Positions 44,804-53,598 are shown, counted from the stretch's first letter. The stretch: DNA of 64,000 nt from JAUUSJ01 sp964439395 (GCA_964439395.1 CAYTNV010000009.1:36902-100901); one strand, 5' to 3'. Notes: generated by a model from the letters alone, not told the origin. Program-made: numbers and translations.

Positions 44804-46555
44804 TTAAGCTTTCGCAAACTGACTATTATATAAATTTGCATAGAAACCACCCTGCTTAAGCAATGTATCATGATTTCCCTGCTCGATAATATTTCCATCT
44901 TTCATGACAAGAATAACATCAGCACTCTGAATTGTCGAAAGACGATGCGCTACAATAAAACTCGTTCTTCCCTTCATCATTTTCGCAAAAGCATTCTGGA
45001 TTCGAAGCTCCGTTCTTGTATCTATAGAAGAAGTTGCCTCATCTAATATAAGCATCGGCGGCAGACAAAGCATAATTCTTGTAATACATAGAAGCTGCTT
45101 TTGCCCCTGAGAAATGCTTCCTCCATCTTCCCCAATTACTGTATCATATCCCTGTGGCAATCTCTTAATGAAGCTATGAGAATGCGCTAATTTTGCTGCC
45201 TCTATCATTTCCTCATCCGTGGCATCAGGTTTAGCCATTTTTAAGTTTTCTCGAATCGTTCCTGTCTTCAGCCAAGTTTCTTGCAATACCATACCATAAT
45301 TTTTTCTGAGACTTTTTCTTGTCACATTTTTAATCGCATTTCCATCGACTGAAATCTCACCTTTATCCACATCATAAAAACGCATTAACAAATTAATTAG
45401 CGTCGTTTTTCCACATCCTGTTGGTCCAACAATCGCAATTCTGCTGCCTGGTTTTACAGATAAATTAAAATCCTTAATAAGCTCCTTATCTGCAGTATAC
45501 GAAAAATATACATGCTCCAAATCGACCTTTCCATCCACATGTCCCATTGTTTTCGCATTGTCTGAATCTGGAATTTCTATCTTCTCATCCATTAACTCAA
45601 ATACACGTCCCGCACAGACTAACGCATTTTGCAGTTCCGTCATAACACCAGATATTTCATTAAACGGCTTTGTGTACTGATTCGCATAGCTAAGAAAACT
45701 AATTAATCCACCAACTGTCATTCCGCCTGCAACAGTAATAAGTGCTCCAGTAAATCCTACACCCGCATAGACAATACTATTTACAAAACGTGTAGCTGGA
45801 TTTGTCATAGAAGAAAAGAAAATTGCACGAAGAGAATATTTTTGTAATTTCTCATTAATCTCGTCAAATTTTTCCATATTTTCATCTTCATGTGCAAATG
45901 CCTTTACAACCTTTAAATTTCCAATCATTTCATCGATAAAAGCAGTCTGTTCCGCTCTTGTCTCAGACTGAAGGCGAAACATCGAAGAAGTTCTCTCTGC
46001 AATAAATTTCGCTACAAATAATGATAACGGTGTAATAATAACAACGACAACTGCAATAAGCGGATGAATGCTCACCATGAAAATTAGAGTTCCTAAAATT
46101 GTAATTACACCAGTAAAAAGCTGTGCAAATCCTAAAAGCAAACCATCCGAAAATTGATCTACATCTGTAATAATTCGACTCACTGTCTCTCCATAGGAAT
46201 GTGCATCAATATAGCCAAGTGGAAGCACTTGAATCTTTCGAAATGCCTCCTTACGGATATCTTGTACAATATGATAAGTAATCTTATTATTACAAATATT
46301 CATCAGCCACTGTGCCAAGGCTGTAAAAAGAACTACAATCGCAATCCGAAACAAAATTATTTTTACTATATCAAACTCCACTTCTCCTCTTGCTACAATA
46401 TGATCCACTGCCTGTCCTACCAAAACTGGCACATAAAGTGTCAAGGCAACCGTAATCATCGCAAAAATAATAGATAATACAAAGAAAATTTTATATTTCC
46501 CCATATAATCTAGCACTCTAAGAAATGTCTTTTTATTTTGTTCTTTTTTATTCAT
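44804..46555 (-). CDS. ABC exporter half-transporter, subunit B (canonical NBD)
   Basis: A 583-aa half-transporter with an N-terminal six-helix domain (about 20-320) and a C-terminal nucleotide-binding domain (about 340-583). Walker A is IVGPTGCGKTTLINL (about 373), the signature is SISQGQKQL (about 475), and Walker B is MLILDEATSSID (about 500) with the catalytic Glu present; the H-loop is VAHRLS. The ATG overlaps the upstream half-transporter stop (ATGA), so the two very likely form a heterodimer of the TM287/288 or BmrCD kind. The substrate is probably a drug or lipid; it cannot be told from sequence. Confidence 0.9.
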   Translation of the reverse strand: MNKKEQNKKTFLRVLDYMGKYKIFFVLSIIFAMITVALTLYVPVLVGQAVDHIVARGEVEFDIVKIILFRIAIVVLFTALAQWLMNICNNKITYHIVQDIRKEAFRKIQVLPLGYIDAHSYGETVSRIITDVDQFSDGLLLGFAQLFTGVITILGTLIFMVSIHPLIAVVVVIITPLSLFVAKFIAERTSSMFRLQSETRAEQTAFIDEMIGNLKVVKAFAHEDENMEKFDEINEKLQKYSLRAIFFSSMTNPATRFVNSIVYAGVGFTGALITVAGGMTVGGLISFLSYANQYTKPFNEISGVMTELQNALVCAGRVFELMDEKIEIPDSDNAKTMGHVDGKVDLEHVYFSYTADKELIKDFNLSVKPGSRIAIVGPTGCGKTTLINLLMRFYDVDKGEISVDGNAIKNVTRKSLRKNYGMVLQETWLKTGTIRENLKMAKPDATDEEMIEAAKLAHSHSFIKRLPQGYDTVIGEDGGSISQGQKQLLCITRIMLCLPPMLILDEATSSIDTRTELRIQNAFAKMMKGRTSFIVAHRLSTIQSADVILVMKDGNIIEQGNHDTLLKQGGFYANLYNSQFAKA

Positions 46556-48300
46556 TCTTGTACCTCCTTAGAATACTGAGATTCATAAATTTCTCGATAA
46601 ACCTCACAACTCTCTAAAAGTTGCTCGTGAGTTCCAATTCCAACTGCCTTACCATCATCTAAAACAATAATTTTATCTGCCTGCTGAATGGAAGCAGTAC
46701 GCTGCGACACAATAAATACACAACATTTTTCCTCTCTATTTTTAAGAGCACGCCTTAAATTAGCATCCGTCGCATAGTCAAGAGCCGACGCACTATCATC
46801 TAAAATCAATATTTCTGGTTTCTTTATTAGAGCTCTCGCAATCGTCAGACGCTGCTTTTGACCGCCAGAGAAATTTTTTCCTGCCTGCGTTACCTCGGCA
46901 TCTAAATTTCCTTCTTTCTTATCCACAATCTCTCTTGCCTGAGCAATTTCTAAAGCCTTATATAATTGCTCATCAGTTGCATTTTCATTCCCCCATAAAA
47001 GATTATCTCGTATCGTTCCTTGAAACAAAACAGCTTTTTGCATAACAATACCAATCTTCTCACGAAGCTGCTCATCAGACCATGCATCGATATTTTGTCC
47101 GTCAATATAAATCTCCCCTGCAGTTCTATCGTAAAATCTTGGAATCATATGCACTAAAGATGTCTTTCCAGAACCGGTACCGCCAATGACACCGATTGTC
47201 TCACCATATTTCGCTGTAAATGTAATATCACTTAACGTCTCATCTCCAGCATCCTTATAAGTGAGCCCAACATGATCAAATGCGACACAGACGTCTTGGT
47301 ATAATGCATTTTTTTCTATATTATTCTCAGAGATAGATTTTTCTTCTGTCCTTTGTTCACTCTCTATCTCAAAAATAGCTTGAATACGATTTCCACAAGA
47401 AACCGCCTTTGTCACATTTATAATCAAATTTGCTAATTTAATTAACTCAACTAAAATCTGAGACATATAATTATAAAGTGCGACAACCTGTCCTTGCGTC
47501 AAAATTCCCGCATTTACACGAAGAGCACCATTCCAGATAAGCACAATAACCGCCCCATTAATAATGATATAAGTAATCGGATTCATAAGTGCTGAAATTT
47601 TTCCAACATATTTTTGCATTGTATTTAAATCTTTCGCCTTCTCGTCAAATGCCTCTATCTCCGCCTCTTCCCTACAAAATGCACGGATTACACGGATACC
47701 AGTTAAATTCTCCCTTGTACTGCCAAGCACACGGTCTAAACATTGCTGCACTTTCTTATAAAGGGGAATACTGGCAAACATAACACCAAATACTACAATC
47801 GCCAAAAGCGGAATTGTAACTACGAATATAAATGCCTCTTTCACATCAATCGTAAATGCCATTATCATCGCGCCAAATACAATAAACGGAGATCTCAAAA
47901 ATAGCCTTAAAACAAGATTTACTCCCGACTGTACTTGATTGATATCACTCGTCATTCTCGTAATCATAGAAGAAGTTCCAAGCTGGTCAATTTCTGAAAA
48001 CGATAAATTTTGAATCTTATCAAACAAGGCATGCTTTATCTTCGTTGCAAATCCAACTGCCGCCTTTGCCGCAAAATACTGCGCCGTAATTGCCCAGATA
48101 AGCCCAATCATCGCAAGCACTACTAATACACCTGCCATACTGATAATAAATCTCTTATCACCATTTGCGATACCCTTATCAATAATTGCCGCCACTACAA
48201 GTGGTACAAATAACTCAAATGTGGCTTCCAGCATTTTAAAAAGCGGTGCTAAAACGCATTGTTTCTTATAGTCCCTTAAGTAAATCAATAATTTTTTCAC
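46552..48300 (-). CDS. ABC exporter half-transporter, subunit A (degenerate catalytic site)
   Basis: A 582-aa half-transporter with six membrane helices (about 15-310) and an ATP-binding domain. Walker A is VIGGTGSGKTSLVHM, the signature NFSGGQKQRL is intact, but Walker B reads ILILDDSASALD, with Asp where the catalytic Glu should be. The switch His also appears replaced (VSQRTAS). This asymmetry is typical of the non-hydrolysing half of heterodimeric exporters. I chose GTG 48300 (KKLLIYLRDYKKQ follows) because GGAGGAG lies 10 nt upstream; the frame is open to 48339, but that covers the ribosome binding site. Confidence 0.88.
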   Translation of the reverse strand: MKKLLIYLRDYKKQCVLAPLFKMLEATFELFVPLVVAAIIDKGIANGDKRFIISMAGVLVVLAMIGLIWAITAQYFAAKAAVGFATKIKHALFDKIQNLSFSEIDQLGTSSMITRMTSDINQVQSGVNLVLRLFLRSPFIVFGAMIMAFTIDVKEAFIFVVTIPLLAIVVFGVMFASIPLYKKVQQCLDRVLGSTRENLTGIRVIRAFCREEAEIEAFDEKAKDLNTMQKYVGKISALMNPITYIIINGAVIVLIWNGALRVNAGILTQGQVVALYNYMSQILVELIKLANLIINVTKAVSCGNRIQAIFEIESEQRTEEKSISENNIEKNALYQDVCVAFDHVGLTYKDAGDETLSDITFTAKYGETIGVIGGTGSGKTSLVHMIPRFYDRTAGEIYIDGQNIDAWSDEQLREKIGIVMQKAVLFQGTIRDNLLWGNENATDEQLYKALEIAQAREIVDKKEGNLDAEVTQAGKNFSGGQKQRLTIARALIKKPEILILDDSASALDYATDANLRRALKNREEKCCVFIVSQRTASIQQADKIIVLDDGKAVGIGTHEQLLESCEVYREIYESQYSKEVQE

Positions 48301-48494
48301 TTTAACTTTGCTCCTCCTATCTTTCTTAATTAAAAGCAAGTCTGCGCTATAAATTTCATTATATCATTCATTTATCTAACTACTATTTAAACAAACTGTA
48401 CATTAGCTTTTTTGCTCATAAAACAATGAATTACAGTATACTCAAATACATGTATTTTATTCTTTAAGTTAGTAGGCAATTTTTCTGCCTAAAA

Positions 48495-48536
48495 CAAAAA
48501 AAGAGATTACTCAAAAAAATTGCTTTAAGTAATCTC
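48495..48536 (-). terminator. Terminator of the rpsF-ssb-rpsR operon
   Basis: On the minus strand GAGATTACT and AGTAATCTC pair (48503-48511 with 48528-48536) and a T run follows (A run near 48495-48502). Confidence 0.82.
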
Positions 48537-48557
48537 CTAATTATCTTTTTACTCAGA

Positions 48558-48821
48558 TTAGTCCTGTACGTAAGGCATTAAAGCAACATGTCTTGCTCTC
48601 TTAATTGCCACTGTTAAAGCTCTCTGATGTTTTGCACAGTTTCCTGTGATTCTTCTAGGTAAAATTTTACCTCTCTCAGATACATATCTCTTTAACTTAT
48701 TTACATCTTTATAATCCATTGTTGCATTCTTATCTGTACAGAATACACATACTTTTTTTCTTCTGCGTGTTGTTCTTCTTCTCATTGGAGAATCAGCACG
48801 ATCGCCTTTATTGTAAGCCAT
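48558..48821 (-). CDS. rpsR: 30S ribosomal protein S18
   Basis: An 87-aa small-subunit protein. RKKVCVFCTDKNATMDYKD (Cys-containing S18 start), LKRYVSERGKILPRRITG and CAKHQRALTVAIKRARH are the family blocks. Both N-terminal Cys residues and the CAKHQ Cys are kept, so this may be the zinc-binding form. It follows ssb in the standard rpsF-ssb-rpsR operon, with AGGAGG before the ATG. Confidence 0.97.
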   Translation of the reverse strand: MAYNKGDRADSPMRRRTTRRRKKVCVFCTDKNATMDYKDVNKLKRYVSERGKILPRRITGNCAKHQRALTVAIKRARHVALMPYVQD

Positions 48822-48870
48822 GATATTACCTCCTATTATGATTTATCGAAAGCGCCTGCTCTCTATATTT

Positions 48871-49338
48871 CTAATTAAATGGTAGTTCTTCATCTAGTCC
48901 ATCTGGTATAGTCATAAATCCATCGCCAGCTGCCATACTTGGAGATGGTCTTTGCTCTTCCTGTCTCTGATAACCACCCTGATAGCCGTTATCCATATAA
49001 CCGCCGCCCTGGTTCGCATTTTTGCTCTCACAAAAATCTTGCTCTTCCACAACAACATCTGTTGTATAAACCTTCACGCCGTCTCTATTTGTATAACTTC
49101 CTGTCTGGATTCTGCCAGAAATGACAATTCTCATTCCCTGCTTTAAATACTTCTCTGCAAATTCTCCCTGTCTGCCAAAAGCAACACAGCTAATAAAATC
49201 TGCATCCTGGTCTCCCTCTCTCTTAAAACGACGATTCACTGCCAATGTATATCTAGCAACTGCCATCGCACGCTCTCCCTGAGAGTAACGAACTTCTGGA
49301 TTTCTAGTCAGACGACCCATCAAAACTACTTTATTCAT
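48871..49338 (-). CDS. ssb: Single-stranded DNA-binding protein
   Basis: A 155-aa SSB protecting single-stranded DNA during replication and repair. The OB fold (about 1-108) starts MNKVVLMGRLTRNPEVRY. A Gly/Gln-rich linker (about 109-140) leads to the acidic tip DGLDEELPFN, the protein-docking tail. Located between rpsF and rpsR. AGGAGG precedes the ATG. Confidence 0.97.
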   Translation of the reverse strand: MNKVVLMGRLTRNPEVRYSQGERAMAVARYTLAVNRRFKREGDQDADFISCVAFGRQGEFAEKYLKQGMRIVISGRIQTGSYTNRDGVKVYTTDVVVEEQDFCESKNANQGGGYMDNGYQGGYQRQEEQRPSPSMAAGDGFMTIPDGLDEELPFN

Positions 49339-49357
49339 ACGGAATTCCTCCTATTCG

Positions 49358-49645
49358 CTATGCATCGACTCTAACGCATAAATATCTAAGAACTGTCTCA
49401 ATAATACGAACTCTCTGCTCGATTTCAGCTGGACAGTCGCTTGATGCATCGAATTGGATGAAATAGTAATATCCTTCTTTCATCTTCTGAATCTCGTAAG
49501 CTAATCTCTTCTTACCCCACTCATCAATGTTAGTAATTGTGCCACCGAATCTCTCGATTAAAGCTTTTACTTTTTCTACGGTTGCCACTCTATCGTCTTC
49601 TTCGATTTTTGCATTAACAACCAATGCTAATTCATACTTATTCAT
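49358..49645 (-). CDS. rpsF: 30S ribosomal protein S6
   Basis: A 95-aa protein of the small subunit that pairs with S18. It starts MNKYELALVVNAKIEE; core RLAYEIQKMKEGYYYFIQFD and EQRVRIIETVLRYLCVR. I chose ATG 49645, as AGGAGG is 10 nt upstream; the frame also opens with a GTG at 49657 that overlaps this site. First gene of the operon. A short CTCTC/GAGAG stem (49682-49702) lies in its leader. Confidence 0.96.
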   Translation of the reverse strand: MNKYELALVVNAKIEEDDRVATVEKVKALIERFGGTITNIDEWGKKRLAYEIQKMKEGYYYFIQFDASSDCPAEIEQRVRIIETVLRYLCVRVDA

Positions 49646-49762
49646 TGTTGCCTGCACCTCCTTCTGGTCTCTTTGGCCCTCTCATCTCTAATAAGAGAGC
49701 AAGGATTTATTCTTGTTTTTATACATCACAATTAGATATGTTAGCATAATTTTCCCATAAAA

Positions 49763-49957
49763 TCAAGCGTTTTCCTCAACTTTTTCAATAAATCCCTTAA
49801 AATTTTTTTCCACAATCTTTCTCTCTAACATAACTTGTCTATCACATCCTTGACATTTTAATCGGAAATCCATACCGACTCTTAAAATCTCCCATTGATT
49901 TGCTCCACAAGGATGTTGTTTTTTTAATTTAATTACATCACCTATTGAAAATTTCAT
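49763..49957 (-). CDS. DUF951 family protein
   Basis: A 64-aa conserved Firmicutes protein of unknown function. FSIGDVIKLKKQHPCGANQWEILRVGMDFRLKCQGCDRQVML (residues about 3-44) is the family signature, with three conserved Cys (HPCG, KCQGC), perhaps a metal site. I chose ATG 49957 from family length, but it has no ribosome binding site. The frame is open to 50044, and a strong AGGAGGAGG site lies at about 50017-50025, too far from this ATG (about 60 nt), so a non-AUG start upstream is possible. It lies about 105 bp upstream of rpsF in the same direction. Confidence 0.75.
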   Translation of the reverse strand: MKFSIGDVIKLKKQHPCGANQWEILRVGMDFRLKCQGCDRQVMLERKIVEKNFKGFIEKVEENA

Positions 49958-50323
49958 AAAAATTTGTTTGACACGAAAATTCACTATTTTTAGATAATAA
50001 AATACGTGTCCTCCTCCTTTCCTGACAAAAATTATACGAAACATAGACTTTCATTATTTTTCATATACCAATTATAATATGTGTACATATACAATAATAA
50101 CATACATAAAAACTATGGAATATAAGTACTACCCATCCCATACCTAAAGGAGCGGGCTTTTCGCATATTTATTTTAAAACTCTTATATCAAAAATATTAA
50201 CTCATCTACTGAAACTAAGCTACTATTTTCTTCCATATTTTGATTGTACAATAAACGAAAATATCATTATTATTGTACTCATTTTTTCCTAACTTTTCTC
50301 ACTATTTATACAACTAAAATCAA
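49958..50323. other. Intergenic region with a possible decayed element
   Basis: Mostly AT-rich. A GC-rich patch at 50131-50162 (CCCATCCCATACC...GGAGCGGGCTTTT) could form a poor hairpin and recalls the end structures of IS200/IS605 elements, but no transposase is nearby. Otherwise nothing is seen. Confidence 0.35.
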
Positions 50324-50352
50324 TTGACATTCCCCCAAAATGATTCTATACT
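50324..50352 (+). promoter_or_regulatory. Promoter of the CapA-like gene
   Basis: TTGACA (50324-50329), 17-nt spacer, TATACT (50347-50352), about 65 nt upstream of the ATG. Confidence 0.85.
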
Positions 50353-50418
50353 TTTAATTACAAATTACGACATACAAACATTTTTTCTATAATCAGTGAT
50401 AATAAGGGGGATAAAATT

Positions 50419-51663
50419 ATGCCAGATTCTTCATCCAAAAAAACACCATCATCAACCAATCGTACTTCTAGCAATCAGACTACCACACGGAGGAAAACTT
50501 CTTCTAAAAAACGACTGACCAAAGAGCAAATAAAACAGAGAAAACGACGACGCCTAAAAAGAGTCATTATCTTTTATATTACTAGAGGTTTTGTTCTTCT
50601 TTTTCCTATTTTCATCGCTGGTTTTGGTATACATAAATTAGTTCAACATTTTCAGACCGCTTCTGCCACTCCTAAAACAACTGCAGAAGCAACTGCCGAG
50701 GCAACTACAGAAGCGCCTATGACACCAGTCACTCTAACTGTCAGTGTAGTTGGAGACTGCACTCTTGGCACCGATCAAAATTTCAACTATAACACCAGTT
50801 TAAATGCCTTTTACTATCAATACGGAAAAGATTATTTCTTAGCAAATGTAAAAGATATTTTTTCCGCTGACGATCTGACTATCGCCAACTTCGAGGGCAC
50901 CTTAACTACAGCTGAAACCCGTGCCGCCAAACAATTTGCATTTAAGGCACCTCCTGAATTTGCTCAAATTTTGACAGCAGGTTCTGTGGAGGCTGTAAAC
51001 ACCGCAAACAATCACAGCCATGATTATGGAGACAATAGCTATACTGACACAATCACTGCTCTAGATGCACAAAATATCATCAACTTTGGATATGAGAAAA
51101 CTGCAGTTATGGATGTAAAAGGCGTTAACGTTGGATTGGTAGGTATTTATGAACTGCGAGATCATCTTGGATGCTCGGAACAACTAAAAACAAATATCGC
51201 AAAAGTTAAATCCGAAGGTGCCGATTTAATTATTGTTATCTTCCACTGGGGCAATGAGCTTGACGCAGCCCCAACCGAGATTCAAAGAACACTTGGACGT
51301 CTCGCCATTGATGAAGGTGCTGATCTTGTCTGTGGACATCATCCGCATGTTGTTCAGGGCATTGAACAATATAACGGTAAAAATATTGTCTATAGTCTTG
51401 GAAACTTCTGTTTTGGAGGAAACTCAAATCCAAGAGATAAAGATACTATGATTTTTCAGCAAACTTTCACCGTTAGCTCTGAGGGCGTAGCAGCCGATAA
51501 TATAACGAATATTATCCCTTGTTCTATTTCCTCAACATCTAACTACAATAATTATAAACCTACACCTGCTCAAGGTACAGAATACGACCGAATTATGCAA
51601 AAAATTCAATATCGCAGTTCCCTGATTCCTGCTGATCAGACGCAATCTAGCGCTCAGACTTAA
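50419..51663 (+). CDS. CapA-family protein (metallophosphatase-like)
   Basis: A 414-aa membrane-anchored protein. A basic, Ser/Thr-rich cytosolic start (about 1-48) is followed by one transmembrane segment (about 50-72), a Thr/Ala/Glu-rich linker (about 80-98) and a CapA/PGA_cap domain (about 100-400). Domain motifs are SVVGDCTLGTD, IANFEGTLTT, VNTANNHSHDYGD, VIFHWGNELD, CGHHPHVVQG and SLGNFCFGG, which carry the His/Asn/Asp metal ligands of the calcineurin-like fold. CapA was first described for poly-gamma-glutamate capsule export, but lone copies like this one are common in Clostridia, and no capB/capC neighbours are present. Function is best left as surface metallophosphatase-like. Confidence 0.85.
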   Translation: MPDSSSKKTPSSTNRTSSNQTTTRRKTSSKKRLTKEQIKQRKRRRLKRVIIFYITRGFVLLFPIFIAGFGIHKLVQHFQTASATPKTTAEATAEATTEAPMTPVTLTVSVVGDCTLGTDQNFNYNTSLNAFYYQYGKDYFLANVKDIFSADDLTIANFEGTLTTAETRAAKQFAFKAPPEFAQILTAGSVEAVNTANNHSHDYGDNSYTDTITALDAQNIINFGYEKTAVMDVKGVNVGLVGIYELRDHLGCSEQLKTNIAKVKSEGADLIIVIFHWGNELDAAPTEIQRTLGRLAIDEGADLVCGHHPHVVQGIEQYNGKNIVYSLGNFCFGGNSNPRDKDTMIFQQTFTVSSEGVAADNITNIIPCSISSTSNYNNYKPTPAQGTEYDRIMQKIQYRSSLIPADQTQSSAQT

Positions 51664-51680
51664 TAATAATAATTTATACC

Positions 51681-51729
51681 TTATAAAACAGCGTACGCTG
51701 TTTCGCCGATAGGGCATAGAATACAGTAT
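51681..51729. repeat. Dispersed repeat family B, copy 2
   Basis: TTATAAAACAGCGTACGCTG, then TTTCGCC...GGGCAT...AATACAGT, matches 30193-30240. Here ACAGCGTACGCTGT is a perfect 14-bp palindrome, and GATAGGGCATAG/GTATGCTCTGTGAGTATC gives a further hairpin up to about 51745. TTATAAAACAG recurs at about 51747-51757, which may mark a target or end duplication. Confidence 0.55.
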
Positions 51730-51822
51730 GCTCTGTGAGTATCGGTTATAAAACAGATAAAATAGCAAATATTATATAGATAAAGAGCGAAATTAAGATA
51801 GAAGATTAAGGGGAGATTGAAA

Positions 51823-52044
51823 GGAGACGCCATCCGAGAGAGCAAGTAGGTATCTTCTATGCAAACGGTAGCGAGTGGAGCGATTTTTCGATATACTTAG
51901 CTTCGCTGCGGGAGTGACTGTCTGAGCGTAGCGAGTTTCACGGGAGCAGCATAAATCAGCGTATGTCGAAAAATCGTGGGAACGAACGTGTTTGCACAGA
52001 AGATACCTACTTGCTCTCTTGGCGTCTGTCCCCATCGTTTCAAA
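51823..52044. repeat. Long inverted repeat element (family A, full copy)
   Basis: A near-palindromic unit of about 205 bp. Arms: AGACGCC (51825-51831) / GGCGTCT (52021-52027); a 21-bp perfect stem at 51838-51858 / 51998-52018; GCAAAC / GTTTGC; and a 16-bp inner stem at 51881-51896 / 51961-51976 around a GC-rich loop with AGCGAG and GCGTAGCGAG. The outer right edge continues into a TTTGAAAC-type sequence (reverse strand TATAGGTTTTGAAAC). No ORF over 80 codons is credible inside. Single-arm copies lie at 32543-32600 and, degenerate, at 13904-13937. It could be a non-autonomous mobile element or a structured RNA. The flanks 51760-51822 and 52045-52171 show nothing else. Confidence 0.7.
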
Positions 52045-52171
52045 ACCTATACATTTTAAAAATTTATTCTTTTCACATCTCTATTCTAACATATCCCTAA
52101 ATAATAATCCATAAAATCCACTCTCCCTTTTTTGTCGCCCAAGTTTACGCCATTTCTGCAATGTATTTTCC

Positions 52172-52200
52172 TTGACCATGCCCCCCAAAAATGCTATGAT
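52172..52200 (+). promoter_or_regulatory. Promoter of the CoA-transferase gene
   Basis: TTGACC (52172-52177), 17-nt spacer, TATGAT (52195-52200), about 60 nt upstream of the ATG. Confidence 0.8.
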
Positions 52201-52205
52201 ATAGA

Positions 52206-52223
52206 TAGTTAAATTTCTAACAT
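52206..52223 (+). promoter_or_regulatory. Rex-like operator at the CoA-transferase start site
   Basis: TAGTTAAATTTCTAACAT agrees with the clostridial Rex consensus TTGTTAANNNNTTAACAA at 11 of 14 fixed positions. It covers the predicted transcription start, a typical repressor position. No rex gene lies in the window. Confidence 0.5.
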
Positions 52224-52260
52224 AGTTCTTATTACTATTAACTTAAGGAGGGATTTTTTA

Positions 52261-53598
52261 ATGAGTTACATTAAAGACTATGCTACAAAGCTCGTGACAG
52301 CAGACGAGGCTGTCAAAGTCGTAAAATCTGGTGACTGGCTTGACTACGGCTGGTGTACAGGACATCCAGTATCACTCGACGCAGCTTTAGCAAAACGTAT
52401 GCCAGAACTTGAAGACATTAATATTCGTGGTGGTATTGCTCTTTGGGTACCAGAGATTGGAAAAATTGAAAACCCTGGCGATCACTTCACATGGAATTCC
52501 TGGCATTCATCAGGAATCGAGAGAAAATGGGCACAGCAAGGATTCGCTTTCTATTCTCCAATTCGTTATTCTGAACTTCCAAGATATTACCGTGAAAACA
52601 TCGATCATATTGATGTTGCTATGTTCCAGGTTGCACCTATGGATAAACACGGATATTTCAATTTCGGACCAAATGCTTCCCACATGAAGGCAATGTGTGA
52701 CAAAGCAGAAGTTATCATCGTTGAGGTTAATGAAAAAATGCCACGCTGTCTCGGTGGATTCCACGAAGGCATTCACATCTCAGATGTTACTTATATTGTA
52801 GAGGGCGATAATCCTAATATCGGAGAGCTTCCATCTGGCGCCACTAGCGAAATTGATGAAGCAGTTGCCAAATTAATCGTAAATGAGATTCCTGACGGTG
52901 CATGTCTCCAGCTCGGTATCGGTGGTATGCCTAATGCAGTTGGATCTTTGATTGCAAAATCTGACTTAAAGGATCTCGGTGTACATACAGAAATGTACGT
53001 TGATGCTTTTGTTGATATTACAAAAGCAGGTAAGATTACAGGTGCTCGCAAAAGTATTGATCCTTATCGTCAGACATACGCATTTGCAGCTGGAACTCAG
53101 AAATTATATGATTTCTTAGATGATAACCCAGAATGTATGGCAGCCCCTGTAGAATATACGAATAGTGTCCCTTCTATCTCTGCTCTTGATAATTTTATGT
53201 CCATCAATAATGCTATCGAGGTTGACTTATTTGGACAGGTAAGCGCAGAGAGCAGCGGTACAAAACATATCAGTGGTGCAGGCGGACAGCTTGACTTCGT
53301 TATGGGTGCATACGCATCTAAGGGCGGAAAGAGCTTTATCTGTTGTTCTTCCACATTTAAAACAAAATCTGGAGAAGTAAAATCTCGTCTCGTTCCTACT
53401 TTAGCAAACGGATCTATCGTTACAGATACACGTGCAAATATTCACTATCTTGTAACAGAGTACGGTATTGTAGACTTAAAGGGATGTTCTACATGGCAAA
53501 AAGCAGAGAAAATTATATCTGTTGCTCATCCTGACTTTAGAGATCAGCTCATCAAAGACGCTGACGCTATGAAGATTTGGAGAAGAAGCAATAAATAA
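52261..53598 (+). CDS. but: Butyryl-CoA:acetate CoA-transferase
   Basis: A 445-aa CoA-transferase of the acetyl-CoA hydrolase/4-hydroxybutyrate CoA-transferase family. It exchanges CoA between butyryl-CoA and acetate and so releases butyrate, the last step of the main gut butyrate route. SGDWLDYGWCTGHPVSLDAA, the FQVAPMDKHGYFNFGPNASH block, CLQLGIGGMPNAVGSLI and HISGAGGQLDFVMGAY closely resemble the gut But enzymes known from Roseburia and relatives, and the length fits (about 445-448). It has its own promoter, an AAGGAGGG site and a Rex-like site. Propionyl- or 4-hydroxybutyryl-CoA specificity cannot be fully excluded, but the presence of the full butyrate operon 3 kb away supports this call. 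Confidence 0.9.
   Translation: MSYIKDYATKLVTADEAVKVVKSGDWLDYGWCTGHPVSLDAALAKRMPELEDINIRGGIALWVPEIGKIENPGDHFTWNSWHSSGIERKWAQQGFAFYSPIRYSELPRYYRENIDHIDVAMFQVAPMDKHGYFNFGPNASHMKAMCDKAEVIIVEVNEKMPRCLGGFHEGIHISDVTYIVEGDNPNIGELPSGATSEIDEAVAKLIVNEIPDGACLQLGIGGMPNAVGSLIAKSDLKDLGVHTEMYVDAFVDITKAGKITGARKSIDPYRQTYAFAAGTQKLYDFLDDNPECMAAPVEYTNSVPSISALDNFMSINNAIEVDLFGQVSAESSGTKHISGAGGQLDFVMGAYASKGGKSFICCSSTFKTKSGEVKSRLVPTLANGSIVTDTRANIHYLVTEYGIVDLKGCSTWQKAEKIISVAHPDFRDQLIKDADAMKIWRRSNK

Noticed and set aside
50131..50162. IS200/IS605-type end
   Set aside because: Only a poor hairpin with CCC/GGG ends; no transposase gene or second end nearby.
51793..52035. 80-codon minus-strand frame inside the long inverted repeat
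   Set aside because: It follows the palindrome arms and has no ribosome binding site; better explained as a repeat element.
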